NCBI RefSeq assembly: GCF_019351405.1
Contig: NZ_JAHWZX010000006.1
Coordinates: 62,001 to 126,000 of the forward strand
Length of the DNA stretch: 64,000 bases
Source: Stakelama flava
Lineage (GTDB): Bacteria; Pseudomonadota; Alphaproteobacteria; Sphingomonadales; Sphingomonadaceae
Direction: 5' to 3'
The notes beneath the pieces are model-generated. The model was not told where the DNA came from. It ran no database searches and worked only from the letters and a program-made list of their open reading frames with translations. A program made the position numbers and the translations under genes. Positions 18,484-26,869 of this stretch are shown here, in pieces; the stretch's first letter is position 1; every line of letters begins with the position of its first letter.

Positions 18484-18827
18484 AGAAACTTGCTCCCTTT
18501 GCAATAAGCCCTGTGCCGTGCCGGAATCGGCACCGCGAGCCTCCACGCATTAGCGCCGCCATGGCGTGCGTCAATGCATCTTGGTGTTTCGCAGGGTTCG
18601 ATTCAGGCAACTTCGTGGCGGAAAAAAGGTTCCGCCGCATGTTTGGTGAAGAAGAAGGATGTACGTTTTATCAGAGGGTTATGTGCGTCGGAGACGGATT
18701 TTCAGCCAAATGGCGGGGCGGCATGCGCGTGTCAAAAAAGCGCTATCGGTTTGCCAATCGCCGCCGCCGCCGCTACATCGCGCGCGACTTTCTCGCCCAA
18801 AATCGCATTCCTTTTCGGAGCATCAAC
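18484..18827. other. Divergent intergenic region upstream of ettA and mini-lipoprotein B
   Basis: 344 bp without a convincing gene. The ettA reading frame is open back to 18513, but the translated part is rich in Arg and Cys and unlike ettA, so it is read as leader. On the minus strand TTGACG and TAATGC, 16 bp apart near 18546-18573, could be the lipoprotein promoter. The segment just before ettA holds GGAG at 18817-18820. No RNA gene or repeat was recognised. Confidence 0.5.
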
Positions 18828-20507
18828 GTGGCCGCTCAATACGCCTTCGTCATGAAGGACATGACCAAGACTTTCCCCGGTGCGCAAAAGCCGGTGCTGT
18901 CCAACATCAACCTGCAATTCTATCAAGGCGCCAAGATCGGTATCGTGGGCCCCAACGGCGCGGGTAAATCGACGCTGATGAAGATCATGGCCGGGATAGA
19001 CGATGATTTCTCGGGCGAAGCCTGGCCCGGCGAGAACATCACCGTCGGTTATCTGGCGCAGGAACCGCAGCTCGACCCCGACAAGACGGTGCTGGAAAAC
19101 GTCAAGGATGGTGCGCGAGAGGTCGCCGACATGGTCGACCGGTTCAACGCCATCTCCGCCGAAATGGGCGATCCGAAGGACGATACCGATTTCGATGCGC
19201 TGATGGAGGAGATGGGGGTCCTTCAGGAAAAGATCGACGCGGTCGATGGCTGGACGCTCGACAACCAGCTCGAAATCGCCATGGAGGCGCTGCGCTGTCC
19301 GCCGGGCGACTGGAGCGTCGACAATCTTTCGGGCGGTGAAAAGCGCCGCGTCGCGCTGACCCGGCTGCTCATCCAGAAGCCGTCGATCCTGCTACTCGAC
19401 GAACCGACCAACCATCTCGATGCCGAAAGCGTCGACTGGCTGGAAAACCACCTCGCCGAATATGAGGGCGCGGTGCTGATGATCACCCATGATCGCTATT
19501 TCCTCGACAATGTCGTGGGCTGGATTCTGGAACTCGATCGCGGGAAATACTTCCCGTACGAGGGGAATTATTCGACCTATCTGGAGAAAAAGGCCAAGCG
19601 ACTCGAGCAGGAATCGCGCGAGGAATCGGGTCGCCAAAAGGCGATCAAGGATGAGCTTGAATGGATTCGCGCCGGCGTCAAAGGGCGTCAGACCAAGTCC
19701 AAGGCACGTATCGCCAAGTTCGACCAGCTGGTCGAGGCGCAGCAAAATCGCGCCCCGGGCAAGGCGCAGATTGTTATCCAGGTGCCGGAGCGCCTGGGCA
19801 ACAAGGTGATCGAGGCGACGAACATTTCGAAAGCCTATGGCGACAAGCTGCTTTTCGAAGACCTTTCGTTCAACCTGCCGCCGGGCGGAATCGTGGGCGT
19901 GATCGGGCCGAACGGCGCGGGTAAATCGACGCTGTTCCGGATTATCACCGGGCAGGAACAGCCCGACAGCGGCGATGTCGATATCGGGCCGACAGTCCAT
20001 CTTGGCTATGTCGATCAAAGCCGCGACGATCTCGACGCTTCGCACAATGTCTGGGAGGAGATTTCGGACGGCCTGGATTATGTGAAGGTCAACGGCCACG
20101 ATATGTCGACGCGCGCTTATGTCGGGGCGTTCAACTTCAAGGGGCAGGACCAGCAGAAGAATGTCGGCAAGCTGTCGGGCGGTGAGCGCAACCGCGTGCA
20201 CATGGCCAAGATGCTGAAGCAGGGCGGCAATGTCCTGCTGCTTGACGAACCGACCAACGACCTTGACGTCGAAACGCTGGGCGCGCTGGAGGAGGCGATC
20301 GAGAATTTCGCGGGTTGCGCGGTCGTTATCAGCCATGACCGCTTTTTCCTCGACCGTCTGGCGACGCATATTCTGGCGTTCGAGGGCGACAGCCATGTCG
20401 AATGGTTCGAAGGCAATTTCGCCGCCTATGAAGAGGACAAGCGTCGCCGCATGGGTGACGCCGCAGACCGCCCAACCCGGCTTGCTTACAAGAAGCTGAC
20501 GCGCTGA
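18828..20507 (+). CDS. ettA: Energy-dependent translational throttle protein EttA (ABC-F)
   Basis: A 559-residue soluble ABC-F ATPase that binds the ribosomal E site and gates elongation according to the ATP/ADP ratio. It has two ABC cassettes: Walker A GPNGAGKST twice (near residues 40 and 360), signatures LSGGEKRRV and LSGGERNRV, and Walker B LLLDEPTNHLD and LLLDEPTNDLD. The linker has the KSKARIAKFDQL segment typical of EttA. The start is GTG at 18828 (MAAQYAFVMKDMTK), preceded by GGAG; this gives the usual family length, whereas the frame is open another 105 codons upstream. Confidence 0.95.
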   Translation: MAAQYAFVMKDMTKTFPGAQKPVLSNINLQFYQGAKIGIVGPNGAGKSTLMKIMAGIDDDFSGEAWPGENITVGYLAQEPQLDPDKTVLENVKDGAREVADMVDRFNAISAEMGDPKDDTDFDALMEEMGVLQEKIDAVDGWTLDNQLEIAMEALRCPPGDWSVDNLSGGEKRRVALTRLLIQKPSILLLDEPTNHLDAESVDWLENHLAEYEGAVLMITHDRYFLDNVVGWILELDRGKYFPYEGNYSTYLEKKAKRLEQESREESGRQKAIKDELEWIRAGVKGRQTKSKARIAKFDQLVEAQQNRAPGKAQIVIQVPERLGNKVIEATNISKAYGDKLLFEDLSFNLPPGGIVGVIGPNGAGKSTLFRIITGQEQPDSGDVDIGPTVHLGYVDQSRDDLDASHNVWEEISDGLDYVKVNGHDMSTRAYVGAFNFKGQDQQKNVGKLSGGERNRVHMAKMLKQGGNVLLLDEPTNDLDVETLGALEEAIENFAGCAVVISHDRFFLDRLATHILAFEGDSHVEWFEGNFAAYEEDKRRRMGDAADRPTRLAYKKLTR

Positions 20508-20546
20508 GCGTATAATGGCTGGGCAGGGTTCTTCGCCCTTGCCTGC

Positions 20547-20585
20547 AAAGGGCGTCCTGATCACCGTCAGGGCGCCCTTTTTGTT
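20547..20585 (+). terminator. Rho-independent terminator after ettA
   Basis: AAAGGGCGTCCTGA (20547-20560) pairs with TCAGGGCGCCCTTT (20567-20580) with one bulge, followed by a T-rich tail. It is 40 bp after the ettA stop. Confidence 0.88.
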
Positions 20586-20711
20586 TAATTGCGCTGGTCT
20601 GCGGTTTTCCGTCCGGATCGCGTCATTCGATCCGAATGCCGATGATTTCGGCTTGCATACCGCTGTATTATGTGAATGGTACACTTATCAACAAGAAGCA
20701 ATGGGGCAGGT

Positions 20712-21413
20712 ATGTTGGCAGCATTTTTGATTGCACTGTTGGGCGCACAAACGAACGCCTCGATTCCCGTCGTTAATGGCGCAGGCATCGGGCCGCTGGA
20801 GCAATGCTTCGCCATGCAGCGTGGCGGCAAGACGATCGGCGCAACGCTTCAGACGATCCGCGCGGTCGAGGAAAATGGCGTTCCCGCCTGGGACGTCGTC
20901 GTACATCAGAGGGTTGGGGACGGCAGCCGCTTCGACATGCGTGACCATTTCGTGCTGCAAAAGCGCGACTTGCGGCCGATCCGGTTCGACAGCGCCGCCG
21001 TTCGCGGCGATCAGCGCCAACATGTCGAACTGGTCTATGGCACCGATCATGTGACGGGAAAGCGCGTAGTTGGCGATACTTCCACGCCGATCGACGTCAC
21101 GCTGTCCGGCCCGGTCTGGGAAGGCGATCTGTGGGGCGTGATGTTCGGCGCGTTGCCGTTGCGGGAGGGCGGCAGCTACCGGCTGCCCTTTTTTCAATAT
21201 GACAAAGGTCTTGGCGAATTCGAACTGAACGTGAGCGGAAGCGAGACGGTGGAGACGCCAGCCGGGTCGGTCGCGGTGTGGACGGTGGACGTCACTACCG
21301 GCGACGGTCCGCCAGCGACCTATCTGATCAGCAAGCAAGGCGGAGCCGAAATGGGCTATAGGGCGCAAGGGTTTGCGAACGTGCTTGGCGGCGACTGTTC
21401 AGGTCTGTCCTGA
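20712..21413 (+). CDS. Periplasmic protein, DUF3108-like (uncertain)
   Basis: A 233-residue exported protein. The signal peptide is short (MLAAFLIALLGAQTNA), which favours the ATG at 20712 over an in-frame ATG at 20676 that adds 12 polar residues. The body is beta-rich, with alternating strands (FDMRDHFVLQKRDLRPIRFD, VELVYGTDHVTGKRV, SETVETPAGSVAVWTVDV), as in LolA/DUF3108-like periplasmic folds. The family call is tentative and no function is assigned. It has no obvious partner: ettA ends upstream with a terminator, and the M48 gene downstream is convergent. Confidence 0.65.
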   Translation: MLAAFLIALLGAQTNASIPVVNGAGIGPLEQCFAMQRGGKTIGATLQTIRAVEENGVPAWDVVVHQRVGDGSRFDMRDHFVLQKRDLRPIRFDSAAVRGDQRQHVELVYGTDHVTGKRVVGDTSTPIDVTLSGPVWEGDLWGVMFGALPLREGGSYRLPFFQYDKGLGEFELNVSGSETVETPAGSVAVWTVDVTTGDGPPATYLISKQGGAEMGYRAQGFANVLGGDCSGLS

Positions 21414-21438
21414 ACAGTCACCGCCGCGCGCTTTCAGT

Positions 21439-22923
21439 TCAATAGGTTACGATTTTTACTTTGTCGCCTGTGTGAAGCGTCGCACCCTGCGGAATGCCGT
21501 TGAGCACATAGAAGCGCTGCAACTGATCGTCGTCGAACGCCATGCGTGCGGCAAGCGAACTTGCCGTGTCGCCTGACTTGACCGTGACGATGCGGACATA
21601 TCGGGGCTTCACCTTCGAAGCATCGGCGTTCGACAGTTTACGGAACGATTGCACCATGCCCTGCGCTGTTCCCAGCCACTGACCGGCAGGCGTCAGCACC
21701 ACGAAATGATATGCGCGGCTTTTCGATGCTTCATAGGCAAAGATGGTGACGTCCACCGATCCTGACTGGGTGGAAGCGCGCGTCTGGGCATAGGCGGTGG
21801 GAAAGCCGTTGATGGTAGTACGCTGCACCTGTCCGCCGGACAAGGTTGCGCCGCTGCCGCCCAGCGACTTCAGAACCTGCTGGATATAGTTCGGCAGGCT
21901 GCCCGAATAAGAGCCGGTGCCGAATTGCGCCTGCATGTTCTGGCCCGAAATCGTTACAGCCTGCGCGTTGTTCTGCATCTGCGCGCCCTGCGGGATCGTG
22001 AAGGCGATGCCGAGCTTCGGATGCAGAAAGTCGCGGCCGTCGATGATCCCGTTGTCGGGATTGTCACCATATAGAAGCCCGTCGATCGCGCTGAGATAGG
22101 CGTCGCGATTGCGCGGCTGTTCGGTGCCGCCGATCCGCCGTGCTTCAGCGAGCGCAGCCTGAATACGCTCGCCCGATTGCGGGTGGGTGCTCGCCCATGC
22201 GGGGACCGAGCGGGTATCACCGGATATCTGCTGATCAAGCTGTTGCTGACTGTTGAGGCTGGTCAGCATAGAGGCAAGCGCGTCGGTATCGTATTCCGCC
22301 CCGTTCAGATAATCGACGCCAAGTTGATCGGCCTGACTTTCCTGGCTGCGCGAATAGCCGAGCGTGGCGAGTTGCGACCCCGTACCCGCCGCCCGTCCGA
22401 GAAGCTGGCCGAACCCCGAATCACCGAGCACGGCACCAGCCAGCACCTGACCCAGTGCGCCGAAGATGCTGTTGCGCTGCGCTGCTGCCTGTCGCTTTTG
22501 ACTGTGGCGCGCGGCGACGTGTCCCACCTCATGCCCCAGTACAGCGGCAAGCTCCGCCTCGTCATTCATCAGCGCCAGCAGGCCGCGCGTCACATAGACA
22601 TAGCCTCCCGGCGTTGCGAAGGCGTTGTCGACCGAACTGTCTAGCACTGTGACGGTGAATGCGCCCGGATCGGACGAAAGGCCCGACTGGACCGCGATCC
22701 GCCGCGCCACATTGGTGACATAGCCAGTGGGGCCGCGCGTATAGGCGCCATTATATTCGTTCAATATGCCGGTGCGCGCTTCGCTTCCCTGCTGCCGTTC
22801 GGTCACGCTGATCGGCGCGGCCTGACCCGGCGTGACCGGGGCGGTGTTGGTAAGGCCGCCGGCTGCACACCCGGCGAGCGCCAGCGGCGCAGTGCAGCCC
22901 ATCAGCATGCGTGAAAATGCCAT
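21439..22923 (-). CDS. M48 family metalloprotease, lipoprotein with C-terminal LysM-like domain
   Basis: A 494-residue BepA/YfgC-like zinc protease. The N-terminus is a lipoprotein signal with C19 in LALAGC. The active site HEVGH is at residues 131-135, and the downstream glutamate ligand is in SRSQESQADQLGVDYL. Typical flanks are VYVTRGLLALMNDEAELAAVLG and TPGGYVYV. The C-terminus (about 440-494, IVTVKSGDTASSLAARM...YVLNGIPQGATLHTGDKVKIV) reads as a LysM-type module that could tether it to peptidoglycan. BepA-type enzymes act in outer-membrane protein quality control; that role is inferred. Monocistronic. Confidence 0.92.
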   Translation of the reverse strand: MAFSRMLMGCTAPLALAGCAAGGLTNTAPVTPGQAAPISVTERQQGSEARTGILNEYNGAYTRGPTGYVTNVARRIAVQSGLSSDPGAFTVTVLDSSVDNAFATPGGYVYVTRGLLALMNDEAELAAVLGHEVGHVAARHSQKRQAAAQRNSIFGALGQVLAGAVLGDSGFGQLLGRAAGTGSQLATLGYSRSQESQADQLGVDYLNGAEYDTDALASMLTSLNSQQQLDQQISGDTRSVPAWASTHPQSGERIQAALAEARRIGGTEQPRNRDAYLSAIDGLLYGDNPDNGIIDGRDFLHPKLGIAFTIPQGAQMQNNAQAVTISGQNMQAQFGTGSYSGSLPNYIQQVLKSLGGSGATLSGGQVQRTTINGFPTAYAQTRASTQSGSVDVTIFAYEASKSRAYHFVVLTPAGQWLGTAQGMVQSFRKLSNADASKVKPRYVRIVTVKSGDTASSLAARMAFDDDQLQRFYVLNGIPQGATLHTGDKVKIVTY

Positions 22924-23055
22924 CGTCCGATCCTCCCTGTTCGTTATCGCGCAATCAAAGCAGAAAAGATGACTTCGTTCCGGTAACGATATGACGTAAC
23001 ATATTGTCCGCTAATGGACTTTACGAAAAAACTGACATGGTACAGTGCGGTGCGG

Positions 23056-23429
23056 TCAGCGGGGCGGGGGCCAGATACCCGCAGGTATCGCCGCCAGTGC
23101 GTCGACCGGTCGGTTGTAATGATAGGCGATGACACTTCGGCCGGCAGCGGTGGTCAAGCTGCGCCGAAGATATTCGCTTGTGTCGGGATGCAGGGCGTCG
23201 AACCCCTCCACCGCGTCGATTTCACGCGAAAGGGCGGAATCGTCAATTTCGAAAACGTCGCCGTGGATCAGCCGCCGCTGCCAAAAAGCGCAGCGGGCCA
23301 AGGGCCGCAATCGTAAAGGCGGCCGGCAACCCGGTCCTCGCCGATGAAGCGAGCCCGGTTCGCCAGCCGCAATTGATGGTGGAAGCGGCCGCCGCGCCGA
23401 AGGGTTCCGTAAAAGAAGAACCGCTCCAT
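23056..23429 (-). pseudogene. Gamma-glutamylcyclotransferase-like gene with a frameshift
   Basis: The minus strand from ATG 23429 reads MERFFFYGTLRRGG...VAGRLYDCGPWPAALFGSGG and stops at TGA (23268-23270). One base off that frame the family continues without a break: LIHGDVFEIDDSALSREIDA, VEGFDALHPDTSEY, down to 23056. Together the parts match the GGCT/AIG2-like fold: YGTLR at the start, then GDVFEID, then VEGFD with the catalytic-type Glu. A single extra base in the GGCAGCGGCGGC tract near 23271-23280 explains the break. It lies 19 bp after putP, so it is the operon's last gene. True pseudogene or sequencing error cannot be separated here. Confidence 0.8.
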
Positions 23430-23448
23430 GCGCGAGCGCGCCGCAGCT

Positions 23449-24900
23449 TCATTCGGCGGCGGTGATTGGTTGAGCGGTATCGCCCGCCTCTTCGCCTTCC
23501 ATGATGCTGACCAGCCAGGTGACCAGCCAGGAAAGCGCGAAGCCCGGAACGATTTCGTACAGCCAGTCGCTCCAGCCGATCGCGATCCAGAAGCCCACCA
23601 CGAGCGCGCCGACGATCATGCCCGCCATCGCGCCGTTGCGCGTCAGCCGGTTCCAGGTGAGGCTGAGGATGACCAGCGGGCCGAACGCCGCGCCGAACCC
23701 AGCCCAGGCGTGGCTGACGATGCTGAGCACGTTCGCGTTTGGATTCCACGCGATGGCGAGCGCCACCAGCGCCACGACCAGCACCGAAATACGCCCGGCC
23801 AGAACCAGTTCCTTCTGGCTCGCCTCGCGCCGGAAAAAGCGCCGGTAATAATCCTCGACGATCGAACTCGACGAAACGAGCAGCTGCGACGAAATGGTCG
23901 ACATGATCGCGGCAAGGATCGCGGCGAGCAGAAAGCCCGAAATCCACGGATTGAACAGAACGTCGGAAAGGACGATGAAAATCGTTTCCGGATCGTCGAT
24001 CGGTACGTTGTTTTCGGTCGCATAGGCAAGGCCGGCAAGGCCCACCGAAAGCGAGCCGATCAGCGTTACGAGCATCCAGCCCATGCCGATATTGCGCGCC
24101 GTCGGCACCTGATCACGGGATTTGATCGCCATGAAGCGAACGATGATGTGCGGTTGGCCGAAATAACCCAGTCCCCAGGCGAGCGAGGAGATCAGCCCGA
24201 CCGCGCCAAGCCCTTTCCACAATTCCATGTGCTGCGGATCGACCGAACGGATCACCTGACCGGCATGGTCCCAGCCGCCAGCGCCGGTAAGCGCGACAAT
24301 CGGCACCATGATCATCGCGACGAACATGATGCAGCCCTGAACGAAGTCGGTAAGGCTGACCGCCAGAAACCCGCCGAACAGCGTATAGGCGACTACGACG
24401 CCTCCGGTAAGGAACAGGCCGAGCGTGTAGCTTTCGCCGAACGCGCTGTCGAACAGCTTGCCGCCCGCGACAAGGCCCGATGCGGTATACAGCGTGAAAA
24501 AGATCACGATGACCGCAGAGGATACGACCTGGAGCGACTGCCCATTGGGAAAGCGCTTGCCGAAATAATCGGGGATGGTGAGCGCATCGCCGACATCGAC
24601 AGTCCTGTCGCGCAGACGCGGCGCGACGATCAGCCAGTTGGTCAGCGCGCCGAGAAACAGGCCGACGCCGATCCATGCGGCGGAAAGCCCGGTAACGAAC
24701 ATCGCGCCGGGCAGGCCGAGCATCAGCCAGCCGGACATGTCCGCAGCACCGGCGGAAAGGGCCGTTACCCCCGGTCCGAGCGAACGCCCCCCGAGAACGT
24801 AGCCGTCGATATCACTCGTCGATTTGCGCCAGGCATAAAAGCCGATGCCCAACATCGCGATGAAATAGATGGTGAGTCCAACAATGGTTCCAATATGCAT
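23449..24900 (-). CDS. putP: Sodium/proline symporter PutP
   Basis: A 483-residue member of the sodium:solute symporter family with about 13 transmembrane segments. The N-terminus (YFIAMLGIGFYAWRKSTSDIDGYVLGGRSLGP) and the ALSAGAADMSGWLMLGLPGA helix match PutP, including the Asp and Ser/Gly-rich sodium-site region of helix 2. GLGYFGQPHIIVRFMAIKS and ILAAIMSTISSQLLVSSSSIVEDYYR are also characteristic. It imports proline with Na+. It is followed by the frameshifted gamma-glutamylcyclotransferase-like gene, which makes a loose link to glutamate/proline metabolism. No proline dehydrogenase is in the window. Confidence 0.94.
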   Translation of the reverse strand: MHIGTIVGLTIYFIAMLGIGFYAWRKSTSDIDGYVLGGRSLGPGVTALSAGAADMSGWLMLGLPGAMFVTGLSAAWIGVGLFLGALTNWLIVAPRLRDRTVDVGDALTIPDYFGKRFPNGQSLQVVSSAVIVIFFTLYTASGLVAGGKLFDSAFGESYTLGLFLTGGVVVAYTLFGGFLAVSLTDFVQGCIMFVAMIMVPIVALTGAGGWDHAGQVIRSVDPQHMELWKGLGAVGLISSLAWGLGYFGQPHIIVRFMAIKSRDQVPTARNIGMGWMLVTLIGSLSVGLAGLAYATENNVPIDDPETIFIVLSDVLFNPWISGFLLAAILAAIMSTISSQLLVSSSSIVEDYYRRFFRREASQKELVLAGRISVLVVALVALAIAWNPNANVLSIVSHAWAGFGAAFGPLVILSLTWNRLTRNGAMAGMIVGALVVGFWIAIGWSDWLYEIVPGFALSWLVTWLVSIMEGEEAGDTAQPITAAE

Positions 24901-25049
24901 GCCCCATCACGTAACAAACGATTTTGGGACATTCCACCCCCTGCGACCTCCGGCAACCGTCAATGGATTGCCGAGCAGTTTCGCCACACGTACTGGCGTA
25001 GCGGAATGCTGATTGGGCGCATCAATGCGTGTCGGTATGCCTTATCGCA

Positions 25050-25805
25050 TCAACGGACACGCTTGACCACGATTTGGCCGCCCTCGCGCCGTTCAGTCTG
25101 AAAATTGGGGACGGCCTCGATCAGGTCGGAGAGACGTGCAAAGCCGTAATTGCGCGTGTCGAAGCTGGACCGGTTTCCCGCCCGCTGCCCAACATCGGAC
25201 AGGCTGGCATAGCCACGCTCATCCCGCTTCGCCGCATTATAGGCGTCGATCAGCAGACGCAGCAACTGTTCGTCGACCGCCTGTTTCCCGCCGGATGCGG
25301 GTTCGGACGGCTCTGCCGCCGTGGTCGCGCTCGCGCTCGCCGCGTTATCGTCATGCGCCTTCACCAGCGCCTGTACGTCGATAAAGCGGCTGCAGGCCTG
25401 ACGAAATCCCTCCGGCGTCCGGTCGGTGCCAAATCCATAACAGTCCAGCCCCTGCTGCCGGATGCGCATCGCAAGCGGCATGAAATCGCTGTCCGACGAC
25501 AGGATGCCGAACCCGGTCACGCGGCCGCCGAAAAGCAGGTCCATCGCGTCGATGGTCATCCGCATGTCGGTGGCGTTCTTGCCCTTGGTAATGTCGAACT
25601 GCTGATACGGCTCGATCCCGTACCGCAGCGTCATGTCCGCCCAGCCTTTGAGCGATTGTTTGCGCCAGTTGCCGTAAACGCGCCGGATATTGACGGTGCC
25701 CAGTTCGGCCAGCACGGTCAGCACGGGGTCGATGCTGTTGGGCGATGCATTGTCGGCGTCGATCAACAGCGCGATATTGCCGCGTGCGGACGGTGCGTTT
25801 TCCAT
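25050..25805 (-). CDS. NYN-domain ribonuclease-like protein with C-terminal OST-HTH/LOTUS domain
   Basis: A 251-residue protein. Residues about 9-150 form a NYN (PIN-like) nuclease domain: NIALLIDADNASP supplies the first acidic cluster, GKNATDMRMTIDAMDLL a second, and GILSSDSDFMPLAMRIRQQG a third. This acidic set is what NYN RNases use to hold metal. A Ser/Ala-rich linker follows, and the last about 70 residues (LLRLLIDAYNAAKRDERGYASLSDVGQRAG...NYGFARLSDLIEAVPNF) match an OST-HTH/LOTUS RNA-binding domain. It probably degrades or processes RNA; the target is unknown. Monocistronic. Confidence 0.88.
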   Translation of the reverse strand: MENAPSARGNIALLIDADNASPNSIDPVLTVLAELGTVNIRRVYGNWRKQSLKGWADMTLRYGIEPYQQFDITKGKNATDMRMTIDAMDLLFGGRVTGFGILSSDSDFMPLAMRIRQQGLDCYGFGTDRTPEGFRQACSRFIDVQALVKAHDDNAASASATTAAEPSEPASGGKQAVDEQLLRLLIDAYNAAKRDERGYASLSDVGQRAGNRSSFDTRNYGFARLSDLIEAVPNFQTERREGGQIVVKRVR

Positions 25806-25871
25806 GCGGTTTCTCTCCTCCCGGTTCTGTTATAGCCGCCAATGGGCGAGGGGAGGCGATGTTCCCTCAAT

Positions 25872-26150
25872 TCACGCGGTGAACCGTTTGGTGAAGCCTT
25901 TCAGCATGCGCGGCGAAGGCTCGGCCTGAACATCGACGCGGGACACTTGCGCGGCGCGCGGGCCTTCGTGACACGCCTCGGTAAAGGCCTCGACCGCACC
26001 GGCATCGCCGGCAGCGAGGATTTCGACGCGGCCATCCTGAAGATTGCGGATCCAGCCGGTGATGTTGAGTTCCTTGGCGGTCTTCACCGCCCAGTCGCGA
26101 TAGCCGACGCGCTGTACGCGTCCTTCCACCAGCAAACGGCACGCGTCCAT
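25872..26150 (-). CDS. acyP: Acylphosphatase
   Basis: A 92-residue enzyme that hydrolyses acyl-phosphate bonds. The phosphate-binding loop GRVQRVGYRDWAVKTA holds the catalytic Arg, and GWIRNLQDGRVEI holds the Asn that orients water. The length and the two motifs fit the single-domain family exactly. It is on the same strand as greB and the NYN gene but separated from both by clear gaps. Confidence 0.94.
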   Translation of the reverse strand: MDACRLLVEGRVQRVGYRDWAVKTAKELNITGWIRNLQDGRVEILAAGDAGAVEAFTEACHEGPRAAQVSRVDVQAEPSPRMLKGFTKRFTA

Positions 26151-26285
26151 GATATTTCCCCGCTACGCGATTGTGAAAGGCCGCAAACTTCCGGCCCGTT
26201 GGAAGCGGGTATCTAGCGCGTCGCCGGGCGAACGCGAAGGGGAGTCCGTCGCGCACGCCGAACGGGTCGGCGCGGGCAGGCACGG

Positions 26286-26771
26286 TCAGGCGTCGGGATA
26301 GGCGATCGCCATTACTTCATATTCCCTTTCGCCCGCCGGAAGCGCAACGCGGCGAAGGTCGCCGACACTCGCGCCGCGAAGCGCACGCGCGATCGGTGAG
26401 TTCCATCCGACCTTGCCCTTTCCTGCATCCGCTTCATCATCGCCGACCAGCATCAGCGTGCGGCGGTTGTCGTCTTCATCGGCGATTTCAACGGTAGCGC
26501 CGAAGAACACCCGGCTGCGATCGGGCTGGTTGGCGGGATCGACGACCTTCGCCGCATTCATTCGCCGCGACAGCCAGCCGAGCCGCCGGTCGAGCTCGCG
26601 CAGTTTCTTTCGTCCATAGATATAATCGCCATTTTCCGACCGGTCGCCATTACCCGCCGCCCAGGAGATGATCTCCACCAGCTTGGGCCGTTCCTCGGCG
26701 AACAGCGCGTCATATTCCGCCTTCAGCGCGGAGTATCCCGACGGGGTGATGTAATTGGGACGGTTGGTCAT
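26286..26771 (-). CDS. greB: Transcription elongation factor GreB
   Basis: A 161-residue transcript-cleavage factor that rescues backtracked RNA polymerase through its secondary channel. The N-terminal coiled coil (about residues 10-75) carries the acidic tip SENGDYIYGRKKLRELDRRL. The C-terminal FKBP-like domain follows (VFFGATVEIADEDDNRRTLMLVGDDEAD, SPIARALRGASVGD). The ISWAAGNGDRSENGDYIYG segment is GreB- rather than GreA-like. The start MTNRPNYITPSGYSAL at 26771 matches the family; a 20-codon longer frame does not. Confidence 0.93.
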   Translation of the reverse strand: MTNRPNYITPSGYSALKAEYDALFAEERPKLVEIISWAAGNGDRSENGDYIYGRKKLRELDRRLGWLSRRMNAAKVVDPANQPDRSRVFFGATVEIADEDDNRRTLMLVGDDEADAGKGKVGWNSPIARALRGASVGDLRRVALPAGEREYEVMAIAYPDA

Positions 26772-26869
26772 CGCGGCAGGCTTGAAAAAATCCGCGCCGC
26801 CCCGCCCGCAAATGGGAGAATGGCGGCGCACGATTGGACTATATGCAGGTGGAAGGGGCGGCGCGGTGA

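Noticed and set aside
18513..18827. 105-codon upstream extension of ettA
   Set aside because: No similarity to EttA; a GTG with a ribosome-binding site at 18828 gives the usual length.
23428..25101. 557-codon open frame opposite putP
   Set aside because: His/Arg/Asp-rich antisense shadow of a membrane protein gene.
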